Positions 25,229 to 34,054 of a stretch of DNA of 64,000 nt are shown piece by piece (the stretch's first letter is position 1; each line of letters starts with the position of its first letter). The notes beneath the pieces were generated by a model, which had not been told where the DNA came from, searched no databases, and was given only the letters and a program-made list of their open reading frames with translations. Source of the stretch: Flavobacteriales bacterium (GTDB lineage Bacteria; Bacteroidota; Bacteroidia; Flavobacteriales_G; Salibacteraceae); assembly GCA_020435995.1 (NCBI GenBank), contig JAGQYO010000005.1:41472-105471 (forward strand), written 5' to 3'. Made by a program: the position numbers and the translations under genes.

Positions 25229-26518
25229 ATGAAAAGAGAAACATCAGATAAATTATACGAAAGCGCAAAAAAATTATTTCCAGGAGGAGTTAACTCACCA
25301 GTTAGGGCATTTAAGTCGGTAAAAGGCAGCCCGATTTTTATAGAAAAAGGAGATGGCGCCTACATTTGGGATGCAGATGGGAATAAGTACATCGACTTTT
25401 GTAACTCATGGGGGCCACTTATTTTGGGCCATAACCACCCCGAAGTTAGAGAGGCCATCATCAAAACCTTGGAAAAAGGGACGTCATTTGGAGCTCCCAC
25501 AAGGAAAGAAAATGAACTTGGTGAGCTGATTTTACATAACAATCGGTTCATCGATAAAATTAGATTTGTTAGTTCGGGCACCGAGGCGGTGATGTCAGCC
25601 ATCCGAATGGCTCGGGGATACACGGGTAAAAACAAGGTGTTAAAATTTGAGGGTTGTTATCATGGTCATGTTGACTCGCTTTTGGTTAATGCCGGTTCTG
25701 GGTTAGTTACGCTAGGTACCTCATCGAGTGCTGGGATACCCGAAGCCTATGTAAACGAAACACTAGTGGCTCCTTTAGGAAATAAGGAAGCCTTGACATT
25801 AGCAGTGGAGAAATACAAAAACGACTTAGCTTGTATTATCATAGAGCCTATTCCAGCCAATAATGGATTGTTAATTCAAGACAAAGAATATTTAGAATTT
25901 GTTAGAGACCTCTGCACAAGCAATGACGTGCTTCTGGTTTTTGATGAAGTGATTTCAGGTTTCCGGGTGGGCTTTGAAGGCGCAGCAGGGCTATACAACA
26001 TCCAACCAGACATAATTACTTACGGAAAAATAATTGGCGGTGGCTTGCCCGTGGGAGCTTATGGTGCGAGTCACGAGATAATGGGAACTATTGCACCAGA
26101 CGGGCCAGTTTACCAAGCTGGCACACTGAGTGGAAACCCTGTGGCTATGTCTGCCGGAATTGCAACACTTCAGCAGTGCCTTAAACCTGGCTTTTATGAA
26201 TCGCTCAACGATAAGGCTGTGTTGTTCGTGAATTCGTTGATGCAAAAGATTGGAAAAAATCACGGCTTTAGCATTCAGCAGATTGGTTCGATTTTTTGGA
26301 TGGCATTTAGCGATACAAGAATTAACCAAGCCGCTCAAATTGATGTGGATAAAATGGCGTTTTTTAAGGAGCTTTATACCCATATTTTGTCGGGAGGAAT
26401 GTACATGGGACCGTCGGGATATGAGGTTGGATTTATATCCGCCGCACACTCAAATGAAAACTTAACTCAGGCTTCTGAAATTCTTTATAATGGTTTAACA
26501 CAAGTACTTGAAAATTAG
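25229..26518 (+). CDS. hemL: Glutamate-1-semialdehyde 2,1-aminomutase
   Basis: A 429-aa PLP enzyme that makes 5-aminolevulinate from glutamate-1-semialdehyde in haem synthesis. It has the class III aminotransferase features: FPGGVNSPVRAF at the start, SSGTEAVMSAIRMARG, EGCYHGHVD, FDEVISGFRVG and PLP lysine K267 in TYGKIIGGGLPVGAYG. Normal length. It is divergent from the kynurenine operon; no other hem gene is near. Confidence 0.97.
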   Translation: MKRETSDKLYESAKKLFPGGVNSPVRAFKSVKGSPIFIEKGDGAYIWDADGNKYIDFCNSWGPLILGHNHPEVREAIIKTLEKGTSFGAPTRKENELGELILHNNRFIDKIRFVSSGTEAVMSAIRMARGYTGKNKVLKFEGCYHGHVDSLLVNAGSGLVTLGTSSSAGIPEAYVNETLVAPLGNKEALTLAVEKYKNDLACIIIEPIPANNGLLIQDKEYLEFVRDLCTSNDVLLVFDEVISGFRVGFEGAAGLYNIQPDIITYGKIIGGGLPVGAYGASHEIMGTIAPDGPVYQAGTLSGNPVAMSAGIATLQQCLKPGFYESLNDKAVLFVNSLMQKIGKNHGFSIQQIGSIFWMAFSDTRINQAAQIDVDKMAFFKELYTHILSGGMYMGPSGYEVGFISAAHSNENLTQASEILYNGLTQVLEN

Positions 26519-26538
26519 GACTTAGTTTGCTATTTTTG
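26508..26538 (+). promoter_or_regulatory. Complete promoter inside the end of hemL
   Basis: TTG at 26508-26510, a 20-base spacer and a perfect TATTTTTG at 26531-26538. This is the best full TTG-N20-TAnnTTTG match in the window and points at the small gene starting at 26555. Confidence 0.65.
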
Positions 26539-26554
26539 CGAAAATCTAAATGCA

Positions 26555-26716
26555 ATGTCAATAAAGAAGTTTTCGCTTCGGATGAGAAAAAGTGCACGTA
26601 AGAATTCTCCAGCATTATCAAAGGCTGAAGAGGCAGGGCGCAAGTTTTCGAGAGAAGTTGAATTAAAAGAGAAATACCGAACCTCAAAAGAGGATTTGGA
26701 GCACCTATTTGTATAA
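26555..26716 (+). CDS. 53-aa basic protein of unknown function
   Basis: A 53-codon frame starting MSIKKFSLRMRKSARKN and ending DLEHLFV. It is rich in Lys, Arg and Glu, probably one long helix, with no signal or membrane segment. It stands 36 bp after hemL and is preceded by a complete promoter motif 17 bp upstream, which supports it as a real transcribed gene. The next gene starts 24 bp downstream. No family recognised. Confidence 0.55.
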   Translation: MSIKKFSLRMRKSARKNSPALSKAEEAGRKFSREVELKEKYRTSKEDLEHLFV

Positions 26717-26740
26717 AATTGACCCGAGGGTAAAGTTGGA

Positions 26741-27412
26741 TTGTTGATAACCTATAGAAACCCTCCCAATTTCGACTCCATAGCGCGCAATTATAAGTTG
26801 CTTGGAAGGCTTTTTTTTAGACAGCACCTCATACAAAGCCAAACCGATCTACTGCCATTTGTTTTTAACCCAAAAACTGTTTTGATAGTTGGTGGTGGAA
26901 ATGGCGAAATAATTCCACTTTTATTCAATAGTTTTCCCAATACCAACATCGAGTTTGTTGAGGTATCAAAAAGCATGATTGAGATTGCCAAGGACGAAGT
27001 TGCCAGACTTCCTACTGCTCAAATAAGTCAAACTAAAATAATTGAGGGAAATATTAATGTGCTGGAGTTTTCAAAAAAATTCGACCTCATCATTTTTCCT
27101 TACCTCTTGGATGTGCTCAGTACCGAAGAAATAAAACTAATTCTTGCTAAGTCCAAAACTTGGTTGACTACACAAGGGGCAATTCTTCATATAGACTTTC
27201 ATTTGAATGAAATGAATCGGTTTAAGAAAGGCTTCTTTAAAGTGGTCACTTTTCTTCTGTACTTGTTTTTTTACCTCACATCTCAAGTGAAAATGCAAGC
27301 CTTACCCAACTTTCATGAGCTGTACCTCGCAGCGGGGTATACCCCCATTCAAGAAAAACGCAGGTTTAGTGGATGGTTACGTTCGTGTATTTATAAACCC
27401 GAGATTTCGTAG
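26741..27412 (+). CDS. Class I SAM-dependent methyltransferase
   Basis: A 223-aa putative methyltransferase. SAM-binding motif I is VLIVGGGNGEIIPLL, followed by the acidic IEFVEVSKSMIEIA (motif II) and LIIFPYLLDVLS (motif IV region). A hydrophobic stretch after residue 160 (VTFLLYLFFYLT) may hold it at the membrane. It starts at TTG 26741 (or 26744), since an in-frame stop at 26731 excludes an earlier start. The 3' end overlaps the convergent YqaA-like gene by 22 bp. Substrate unknown. Confidence 0.8.
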   Translation: MLITYRNPPNFDSIARNYKLLGRLFFRQHLIQSQTDLLPFVFNPKTVLIVGGGNGEIIPLLFNSFPNTNIEFVEVSKSMIEIAKDEVARLPTAQISQTKIIEGNINVLEFSKKFDLIIFPYLLDVLSTEEIKLILAKSKTWLTTQGAILHIDFHLNEMNRFKKGFFKVVTFLLYLFFYLTSQVKMQALPNFHELYLAAGYTPIQEKRRFSGWLRSCIYKPEIS

Positions 27413-27834
27413 GAGAAGATAAGTAAATAGTATCGCAGCATTTTTCCGATAAACATGAAGATGACCACCTTCCACCAAGTGATTCTAAAAAACCCCAAGG
27501 CAATAGCAATAGGATCACCTATAAGAGGAAGCCAGGTAAGCAAGGCGACCCAAACGCCATAAGATTCAATGCGGTGCTGAAAGCTTAAAATCTTCTCTTG
27601 CTTTATTTTCAAGTACTTCTCAATCCATTCCCATTTTCCCAGATGACCTATGTAATAAGAAGTGGCACCTCCAAGCGTATTGCCTATGGTGGCACTCACC
27701 AAACACCACATGGGTTTAAATCCTTGGGTGAGCATTAGTAGTAAAAGTGGCTCGGACCCAACTGGCAGCACGGTTGCGGCTAAAAAAGACAGTACAAAAA
27801 GACCGGCGTAACCCCATTCTACAAAAAACTCCAT
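27391..27834 (-). CDS. YqaA/DedA-like (VTT-domain) membrane protein
   Basis: A 147-aa inner-membrane protein of the YqaA branch of the SNARE-associated/DedA group. It starts at ATG 27834; the frame is open to a TTG at 27852, but that codon lies next to a terminator hairpin. Hallmarks are LPVGSEPLLLL, GNTLGGATSYYIG, and the final WLPLIGDPIAIALG followed by amphipathic and membrane helices. DedA-type proteins are implicated in phospholipid scrambling or proton-linked transport; nothing more specific can be said. It overlaps the methyltransferase gene at its 3' end. Confidence 0.85.
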   Translation of the reverse strand: MEFFVEWGYAGLFVLSFLAATVLPVGSEPLLLLMLTQGFKPMWCLVSATIGNTLGGATSYYIGHLGKWEWIEKYLKIKQEKILSFQHRIESYGVWVALLTWLPLIGDPIAIALGFFRITWWKVVIFMFIGKMLRYYLLIFSYEISGL

Positions 27835-27845
27835 CGGGCTCAAAG

Positions 27846-27882
27846 AAAACAAAAAGCCCGAAGGAAGATTCCTTCGGGCTTT
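27846..27882 (-). terminator. Terminator of the beta-helix lipoprotein gene
   Basis: A 14-bp perfect stem (27853-27866 with 27869-27882) with a very tight loop is followed on the minus strand by a T-rich run (TTG TTT TC). It ends about 12-18 bp before the YqaA-like start codon, so that gene can hardly have its own promoter downstream of it. Confidence 0.85.
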
Positions 27883-27906
27883 CTGAAATTATTTTGGATT
27901 GTTTTC

Positions 27907-29175
27907 TTACTGCCTTACCCAAGTTCCGAACCAATCAGTTCCTGATCCAGTTGCCGTTCCAGAAGCACCGGCCACTACAATATTTCCAGAAGCCTCAGCG
28001 GACAATAATTTATTTGCGTTAGTTGTAGAATCAGTTGCCCATGAAGATCCGGCGATTTCAGGTTTTTTCATTGAAGAATACTTAAGTGCTGTTTTATCAC
28101 CCATTGTTTTTACATTAGAAACTTTAAGCCCACCTGCGGCCACGTTATCAAAAGTTTGGTTGTGTTCAATATCAACAGATTCGTTGAACCCCTCGATGAT
28201 CACATTGCTAATGTTCCCTTTAGTTCCTTCTCTAAGCTTTATCCCATCAGTGCCAAAGCTGACTCCCCTGCCTATTAATGTAACGTTGGCAATGGTAGGG
28301 TTAGAAAAAGGTGAATTGTCATTTGCCTTTGAATCATTGTCCGCTTCAATTCCTCGATCTCCTTCATCAGAGGCCTGTTTCGCATATAAGTAAGTCAATG
28401 ACCCTGTATATCCATAAGTCCAATCAAAACTGTCGTCTTTACAGCCAATGGCAACCAAGTTAGAGCAGTTTACAGTTCCACCAAACCACTCAAAACCATC
28501 GTCATTTCCAAAATAAGCTTGGCAGTGAGAAACTACGGTACCGTTACCTACTCCGTTAAACGTAATTCCATTATGCTCTTTCTCAGAGTTGATCGCATTT
28601 CCTGTATACTCAACTCTAACATATCTCAGAATGCCTGAATTATCAGATGCATCTGTTCCGCCGTATGTTACATTGCCTACTTCCGCTGTTCGGGTTCCCC
28701 CTCCTATGGGTGCTCTCCCACAAAGGATGAGGCCTCCCCAAGAGCCTCTTTTTGCATCTGAAGAAGTGAATAAAATAGGTGCTTCAGCTGTACCTTCTGC
28801 TATAATTTTAGCACCTTGTTCTATTAGTATATACGCCACCGACTCATTGGGATCTGCTATTAATTTTGCACCCGCCTCGATAGTTAATGTCGATCCCGCT
28901 TTTACATGGACCCCTCCTTTTAATGTATTATTGTCGATGGCTCGAATAGTTTTGTCCGCTGTTACTTCTCCTGATAGAGTGACATCAGAGGAAGTGGAGC
29001 CACCCCCATCACTAGGCGTTGAATAAGTACAAGAGCCATCATCCTTTTTGGCTTTGGAATCAAAATTTGAAGCATCGACATCCGTACATCCCTGTTTTTT
29101 ACACGAAGTAATCCCTGTTGCAAGTGCAAGGCTTAGGGTCGCTATCAATAATGTTTTTGTATTAATGGTTTTCAT
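27907..29175 (-). CDS. Secreted beta-helix lipoprotein with Cys-rich N-terminal segment
   Basis: A 422-aa predicted lipoprotein (signal ending GITSCKK). Residues 27-55 carry a short Cys motif (GCTDVDASNFDSKAKKDDGSCTY) found in many marine Bacteroidota exported proteins. The rest has regular repeats with a right-handed beta-helix look (TLTIEAGAKL, LILCGRAPIGG and later NVTLIGRGV, NVIIEGF). It lies 109 bp after the TonB receptor gene on the same strand, the usual position of a surface lipoprotein partner. Ligand unknown; it could be a binding or docking protein. A (CAAAAA) repeat directly precedes the ATG. Confidence 0.75.
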   Translation of the reverse strand: MKTINTKTLLIATLSLALATGITSCKKQGCTDVDASNFDSKAKKDDGSCTYSTPSDGGGSTSSDVTLSGEVTADKTIRAIDNNTLKGGVHVKAGSTLTIEAGAKLIADPNESVAYILIEQGAKIIAEGTAEAPILFTSSDAKRGSWGGLILCGRAPIGGGTRTAEVGNVTYGGTDASDNSGILRYVRVEYTGNAINSEKEHNGITFNGVGNGTVVSHCQAYFGNDDGFEWFGGTVNCSNLVAIGCKDDSFDWTYGYTGSLTYLYAKQASDEGDRGIEADNDSKANDNSPFSNPTIANVTLIGRGVSFGTDGIKLREGTKGNISNVIIEGFNESVDIEHNQTFDNVAAGGLKVSNVKTMGDKTALKYSSMKKPEIAGSSWATDSTTNANKLLSAEASGNIVVAGASGTATGSGTDWFGTWVRQ

Positions 29176-29284
29176 TTTTGTTTTTGTTTTTGTATTAATC
29201 TTTGAAGCAAATGAACAACCCTTACATTACTTGATTTGGTTGTGTGCATTATCAAAAAATGATTTCTAATTGGCTAATGTTAAC

Positions 29285-32119
29285 TTAAAATGAATATCCA
29301 AGTTTAAGTGCAAATGCTACTCCTCTTTGATAACTGTTAACCACTTCATTTCCATCGACAAAGCTTTGTTCTTTCCTTATTTCAGGGTCTAGAATGTTCA
29401 TTACCTTAAGGTCCAATGAAAAGTTCTTACCCAATCTGTTTCGAAGGATAAAGTCGACTGTGTTTACTGACATCTCATAGGTATCTGGGATTCCTAAAAT
29501 CCCAGCGTCTGTGATTCTTTTACCAAAGACATTGTATGAAAGTGTAAAATCAGTTTGGTTGGTTCTTTCATTCCAATTCAAACGGTACGTAATATCCGCA
29601 TTGGCTAAAAATGGAGAGGCGCCTTGTAGCGGTCTATCCAAATTAGTGACGTTAATAGTACCTTTAGATTTATCCGTGGTATCGATAATAATTCTTGAGT
29701 ATAACCAAGAGAAATTAGCCCCCACAAATATATTTCTCGTCCAACCAGAATCTGCTTTTATGAGATTGCCAAAGTTTTTTGTGTATTCAACCTCAAATCC
29801 AGCGGCCACTGCATTATCGGTATTGATATAAGTTGCCAGTGGCGTGGCTGCTTCCATTCTAATTCTTTCAATTGGGTTGTATAAATATTTTCCAAATACT
29901 GTAAATGTGAATTTCTCACCTATCTCTGGAAACAATTCATACTTTAAATCCCCATTATAACTGTACCCATTTTTCAGATTTGCATTTCCCTCTTCTTGAA
30001 TACCTCCGAAATATGGTAAGTATTGTATGGGCGCAAATTCTCGAAACATAGGTCGAGAGGTGGTTTGACTAAATGAAAATCTCAAATTACTTTCATTATT
30101 GATTACTAATTTACCACCCAAAACAGGAAACAGGTTTATTGTGTCCAAAGTATTTTCTCGGTAAGGCCCTGCGTACAAATCACTTAGTGTTTTATATCGG
30201 ATGGTCTGAGTTGATTGTTCTACCCTCACTCCTAGCTGCAATTGAAACCTACTTGGAACTAAATAATAATCGAAATTAGCGTAAGCTCCAACAATGTCCA
30301 AAGAAGCAAAATACTTAGATGAAGGATCTTTCTGTTCTTTAAAGTCGTACCAACCTTCCTCATAATTCTTCTGGTTTAATTCATTATCTGGATTAAGAGG
30401 ATCAGCAACTTGCCCAAATGGGTTATCAGAATTTAGTGTATTATCAATTCTATAGTTTACTTGTCTCCAATCATAGTCTCTAGCCTTGCTAAGAAATGAT
30501 GCACCGCCATAAACTCTTCCTTGGTTGCTGTTGTCATTTGATTTGCTCAAATAATTGAATTTGTAAGCTACTTCTCCATTAACATTTACCTGATTTTCCT
30601 CTAATCCTGACCAAAAACGGTGGTTTGAAGCTACATCTAGGGTATTGTAGTAATAATTGTTGTCGTCTTCTAAGTCAAGCCATACATTTTGAATACGATC
30701 TTTTTCTTTGTTAGTGGCCTTGGAATAACTGGCATTCCAGTTCACCGCCAATTTATCTTGATCTCCAAATAAGTGTTTTCCTACCATTTGATGATTCATC
30801 ATTTGATCCTGAAAAAATGGGTTTCTCACTGTTATCAAATCATAACCCTGATCATTGTTAAAACCTTCGTGAGTGGTAGAGTTATTCTCTGAACTATTTA
30901 TAAACAACACATTATAGCTCACCGAATTAGTTCTGTTTATTTTATAGAATAAATTACCGTAAAGGGTTGTGTTAGTGGTGTATTCATGAGCTGTATAAGT
31001 GTAGTCCGTATTGGCAGCCCTATCTTTTTTCAATACCCTATCAACCCCTTCTTTGGTTTGGTATTTATTATCAAAGCTTCCCACAACACTAAATCCCAAA
31101 CCTGATTTACTACCTAAATCTTTGTAATTTCCTTGAGCTATTAAAAGTCCTGTTGTAGGCATCGCCTGTCTGTTCGTTTGGTTCAATCCAGTAGTATAAG
31201 GATAATCTTGATCTTCAATTTTTGAAGTTTCATAACCATTATTCTTACCATATTTCTCTATCACAGCGGGCATATCTCGATTTGTACCGTCGTATCCTAA
31301 GAATTCTTTTTTACCATCAGGCCTGTTTCTAAAATCCTTGAAAGTTGTTCGAGAATTTATACTTGTATTAAGTTCTGCTTTCAAAAATGGTTTTTCGGGA
31401 TAATCCTTTGAAACAATGTCTATTCTCGCTCCAGCATAATCGGCAAAATATCGAGGCATATACACTTTATCTATGCTTATACTTTGAACTATATCTGTAG
31501 GTATTAAATCTAACGGTATAACTTTTAAATCTGGATTTGGCGAAGCAATTAGTCCTCCATTGAATGTTGCCATATTGTACCTATCGCCTAAGCCTCTTAC
31601 AAATAAATCACGTCCTTCAACCATGGTAATTCCGGTCACTTTTGTCAATCCATCAGCTACATCCGAAACCCCTTTATTCGAAAGTTCCTGAGCTCCAATG
31701 GATTGTTTGATTTCAGATGCGTTTTTTTGTTCCAAAAGAAGAATGTTAGCCGACTCACGGTTCACTTTTGCCTCTACCTCAAATTCTTTAAGAAGCTGCA
31801 TGTTTTTAACCATAGCTACATTCTGTTTTTTGCTTTCTCCTGATTCAAAATCAACTCTGATGGTATCTGCCTTGTATCCCATAAAAGAAACTACCATAGT
31901 GTATTGGCCAGGTATAATGTTGTTAATGGTATAATTTCCATCAAAATCGGTTGTAGTGCCCTGCATAGATTCCAAAATAGCCACATTGGCAAATGGAACT
32001 GCCTGAGCCACTCCTTCAACATCCTCGGAAATAGTACCAGTTAACTTCGCGTTTTGTGCATTTAAAGAACCAGCACCAAGGGCCAAAGAAATGAGTATAA
32101 AAATGTATTGTTTAAGCAT
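29285..32119 (-). CDS. TonB-dependent outer-membrane receptor
   Basis: A 944-aa receptor. The start is taken at ATG 32119 (MLKQYIFILISLALGAGSLNAQ, a signal peptide). Residues about 25-110 form a carboxypeptidase-regulatory-like beta domain (FANVAILESMQGTTTDFDGNYTIN). A plug domain follows (NILLLEQKNASEIKQSIGAQ) and then a 22-strand-type barrel ending ALKLGYSF. It is the first gene of a two-gene unit with the beta-helix lipoprotein. It is an SusC-like pairing in layout, but the partner is not SusD, so the substrate cannot be named. Divergent from a PhoB-like regulator. Confidence 0.92.
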   Translation of the reverse strand: MLKQYIFILISLALGAGSLNAQNAKLTGTISEDVEGVAQAVPFANVAILESMQGTTTDFDGNYTINNIIPGQYTMVVSFMGYKADTIRVDFESGESKKQNVAMVKNMQLLKEFEVEAKVNRESANILLLEQKNASEIKQSIGAQELSNKGVSDVADGLTKVTGITMVEGRDLFVRGLGDRYNMATFNGGLIASPNPDLKVIPLDLIPTDIVQSISIDKVYMPRYFADYAGARIDIVSKDYPEKPFLKAELNTSINSRTTFKDFRNRPDGKKEFLGYDGTNRDMPAVIEKYGKNNGYETSKIEDQDYPYTTGLNQTNRQAMPTTGLLIAQGNYKDLGSKSGLGFSVVGSFDNKYQTKEGVDRVLKKDRAANTDYTYTAHEYTTNTTLYGNLFYKINRTNSVSYNVLFINSSENNSTTHEGFNNDQGYDLITVRNPFFQDQMMNHQMVGKHLFGDQDKLAVNWNASYSKATNKEKDRIQNVWLDLEDDNNYYYNTLDVASNHRFWSGLEENQVNVNGEVAYKFNYLSKSNDNSNQGRVYGGASFLSKARDYDWRQVNYRIDNTLNSDNPFGQVADPLNPDNELNQKNYEEGWYDFKEQKDPSSKYFASLDIVGAYANFDYYLVPSRFQLQLGVRVEQSTQTIRYKTLSDLYAGPYRENTLDTINLFPVLGGKLVINNESNLRFSFSQTTSRPMFREFAPIQYLPYFGGIQEEGNANLKNGYSYNGDLKYELFPEIGEKFTFTVFGKYLYNPIERIRMEAATPLATYINTDNAVAAGFEVEYTKNFGNLIKADSGWTRNIFVGANFSWLYSRIIIDTTDKSKGTINVTNLDRPLQGASPFLANADITYRLNWNERTNQTDFTLSYNVFGKRITDAGILGIPDTYEMSVNTVDFILRNRLGKNFSLDLKVMNILDPEIRKEQSFVDGNEVVNSYQRGVAFALKLGYSF

Positions 32120-32269
32120 TTCGAACTTGTTATAAATTTTATACAAAGGAACAGGAGCAACTTCTGATAAGTGATTACCTATCTTTTATGGATTCATTAA
32201 TAATTAGCACTTTTGGATGGGTTTGAGTTACATAATAATAATCTTTACTTAATATTTAATTAGACTACA

Positions 32270-33004
32270 ATGGCAGCAAATAATTCCAAATTTGGTAAAA
32301 GCCAAAAGGGCAAAAAGAAAAAAGAAGTGGAGTTGAAGAAAAGCCGAGTGTTAGTGGTTGATGATGAACAAGATATTGTTGACCTTTTGAAGTATAACCT
32401 CGAAACAGAAGGATTTGAAGTAACGACAGCTTCTAACGGAAAAGAAGCCCTTGAAGTGGCCCAGCACAAGACACCTGATCTGATTTTACTAGATGTAATG
32501 ATGCCAGAAATGGATGGAATTGAAACGTGCATAGAACTCCGAAAAATCGAAAAACTAAAGAATACCTATATCGCATTTCTTACAGCCAGAAGTGAAGATT
32601 ATTCTCAAATAGCTGGTTTAGACTCCGGCGCTGACGACTACATTGCCAAACCAATTAGACCTAGGGTTCTGATAAGTCGTATTAAGGCATTGTTAAGAAG
32701 AGGAGTGCTTGAAGCCAAAGCTACAGAAGAAGCAGATGGCGTTTTTATAGATCGCGAAAAATATCTGGTAAAGGTTGAAGGCGATGAATTAAACCTACCT
32801 AAAAAAGAATTTGAATTGCTCGCTTTGTTGATTTCTCAGCCTGGGAAAGTGTTTACTCGAGAAGTAATTCTGAGTACAGTTTGGGGTGAAGATGTGATAG
32901 TAGGTGATCGCACCATCGATGTGCATATCCGTAAATTGAGGGAAAAAATCGGAGACCAATACATCAAAACTGTGAAAGGAGTTGGCTACAAATTTGGCTC
33001 ATAA
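32270..33004 (+). CDS. PhoB/OmpR-family response regulator with lysine-rich N-terminal tail
   Basis: A 244-aa regulator. After an unusual 24-residue N-terminal extension with KGKKKKEVELKK, residues 26-140 are a receiver domain (D31/D32, phosphoacceptor D75 in LLDVMMPE, the conserved K in YIAKPIRPR). Residues 155-243 are a winged helix with DRTIDVHIRKLREKIGD and VKGVGYKF. Its stop TAA overlaps the kinase ATG by one base (TAATG), so the pair is translationally coupled. It resembles the PhoB family; a phosphate role is inferred. The divergent neighbour is a TonB receptor, which it might control. Confidence 0.93.
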   Translation: MAANNSKFGKSQKGKKKKEVELKKSRVLVVDDEQDIVDLLKYNLETEGFEVTTASNGKEALEVAQHKTPDLILLDVMMPEMDGIETCIELRKIEKLKNTYIAFLTARSEDYSQIAGLDSGADDYIAKPIRPRVLISRIKALLRRGVLEAKATEEADGVFIDREKYLVKVEGDELNLPKKEFELLALLISQPGKVFTREVILSTVWGEDVIVGDRTIDVHIRKLREKIGDQYIKTVKGVGYKFGS

Positions 33005-34053
33005 TGGAATCGCTTACTCCACGTAAAATCGCATTTAGGGCGGGATTAATTTCAGCTCTAGCTCTATTTTTTCTACTGCTTCCCTTCAGTATATTTAAGT
33101 TGGAATGGCCGTTCAACTTTGTAATATTATTACTGCCCCTTCTCTTCTTTCTCGCGACATACTCCATTTTTTATTACTTAATGGAACGGTTTATTGATCA
33201 GAAAATAAAAATGATATATCGGAGTATCCATGATGAAAAAACAGGCCGCCAACTCGAAGGAACTAAGGTGGATATGGGAAAGGATGTTTTTCAAGAAATA
33301 AACCGAGATGTGGAGATTTGGGCAGAGGAGAACAAGAAGAAAATCAAAAACCTAAAAGATCAAATGAAATTCAGAAGAGAGTTTATTGGCAACCTTTCGC
33401 ATGAACTCAAAACACCGCTTACCATCATTCAGGGAAACATTTTGACTTTGCTAGAAGGTGCAGTTGAAGACAAATCCATCAGAGAAAAATTCTTAATCAA
33501 GGCCAGTGAAAATGTTGAGAGATTAGAAAATCTTATAAACGACTTAGATAACATCACCCGTCTAGAATCGGGAGCTGAACAGATTAAGCTAGAAAGATTT
33601 AACGTGGTTGCGCTAACGGAGGACGTCATAGAAAATTTGGAGAGAAAAGCCGAAGATGCTGACATCAGCCTAGCCATCAAGAAAAAAACACCCAAAGAAA
33701 TATGGGTTAATGCAGATCGAAGAAAAATTGACCAAGTAATTACCAATCTGTTGATTAACAGTATTAACTACGGCAAAAAAGGAGGCAAAACGAGCATATC
33801 ATTTGATGATGAAGGCGACAACATCCTCGTCGAAATTAAGGACAACGGAATGGGAATTACCAATGAGGCATTGCCACGAATATTTGAAAGATTCTACCGT
33901 GTAGATAAAAGCCGCGCTCGCCATGCAGGAGGCACTGGTCTCGGCTTAGCTATTGTAAAACACATATTGGAAGTTCACAAGCAACCCATTTCAGTTACAA
34001 GTAAGGTTGGAGAAGGAAGCGCATTTTCCTTTACGCTCAACAAAGCCAAGTAG
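33004..34053 (+). CDS. PhoR-like sensor histidine kinase
   Basis: A 349-aa membrane kinase. Two transmembrane helices (about 13-32 and 37-59) are joined by only a few residues, so there is essentially no periplasmic sensor. A cytoplasmic linker follows, then HisKA with H133 in GNLSHELKTPLT, then HATPase_c with the N box (NLLINSINYG), G1 DNGMGI and FERFYRVDKSRARHAGGTGLGLAI. No PAS domain. This layout fits PhoR-like kinases of Bacteroidota. It is coupled to the preceding regulator. Confidence 0.93.
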   Translation: MESLTPRKIAFRAGLISALALFFLLLPFSIFKLEWPFNFVILLLPLLFFLATYSIFYYLMERFIDQKIKMIYRSIHDEKTGRQLEGTKVDMGKDVFQEINRDVEIWAEENKKKIKNLKDQMKFRREFIGNLSHELKTPLTIIQGNILTLLEGAVEDKSIREKFLIKASENVERLENLINDLDNITRLESGAEQIKLERFNVVALTEDVIENLERKAEDADISLAIKKKTPKEIWVNADRRKIDQVITNLLINSINYGKKGGKTSISFDDEGDNILVEIKDNGMGITNEALPRIFERFYRVDKSRARHAGGTGLGLAIVKHILEVHKQPISVTSKVGEGSAFSFTLNKAK

Positions 34054-34054
34054 C

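Noticed and set aside
29160..29180. (CAAAAA) repeat before the beta-helix lipoprotein start as a phase-variation tract
   Set aside because: Only about three units and outside the coding frame; probably just the A-rich leader typical of the phylum.
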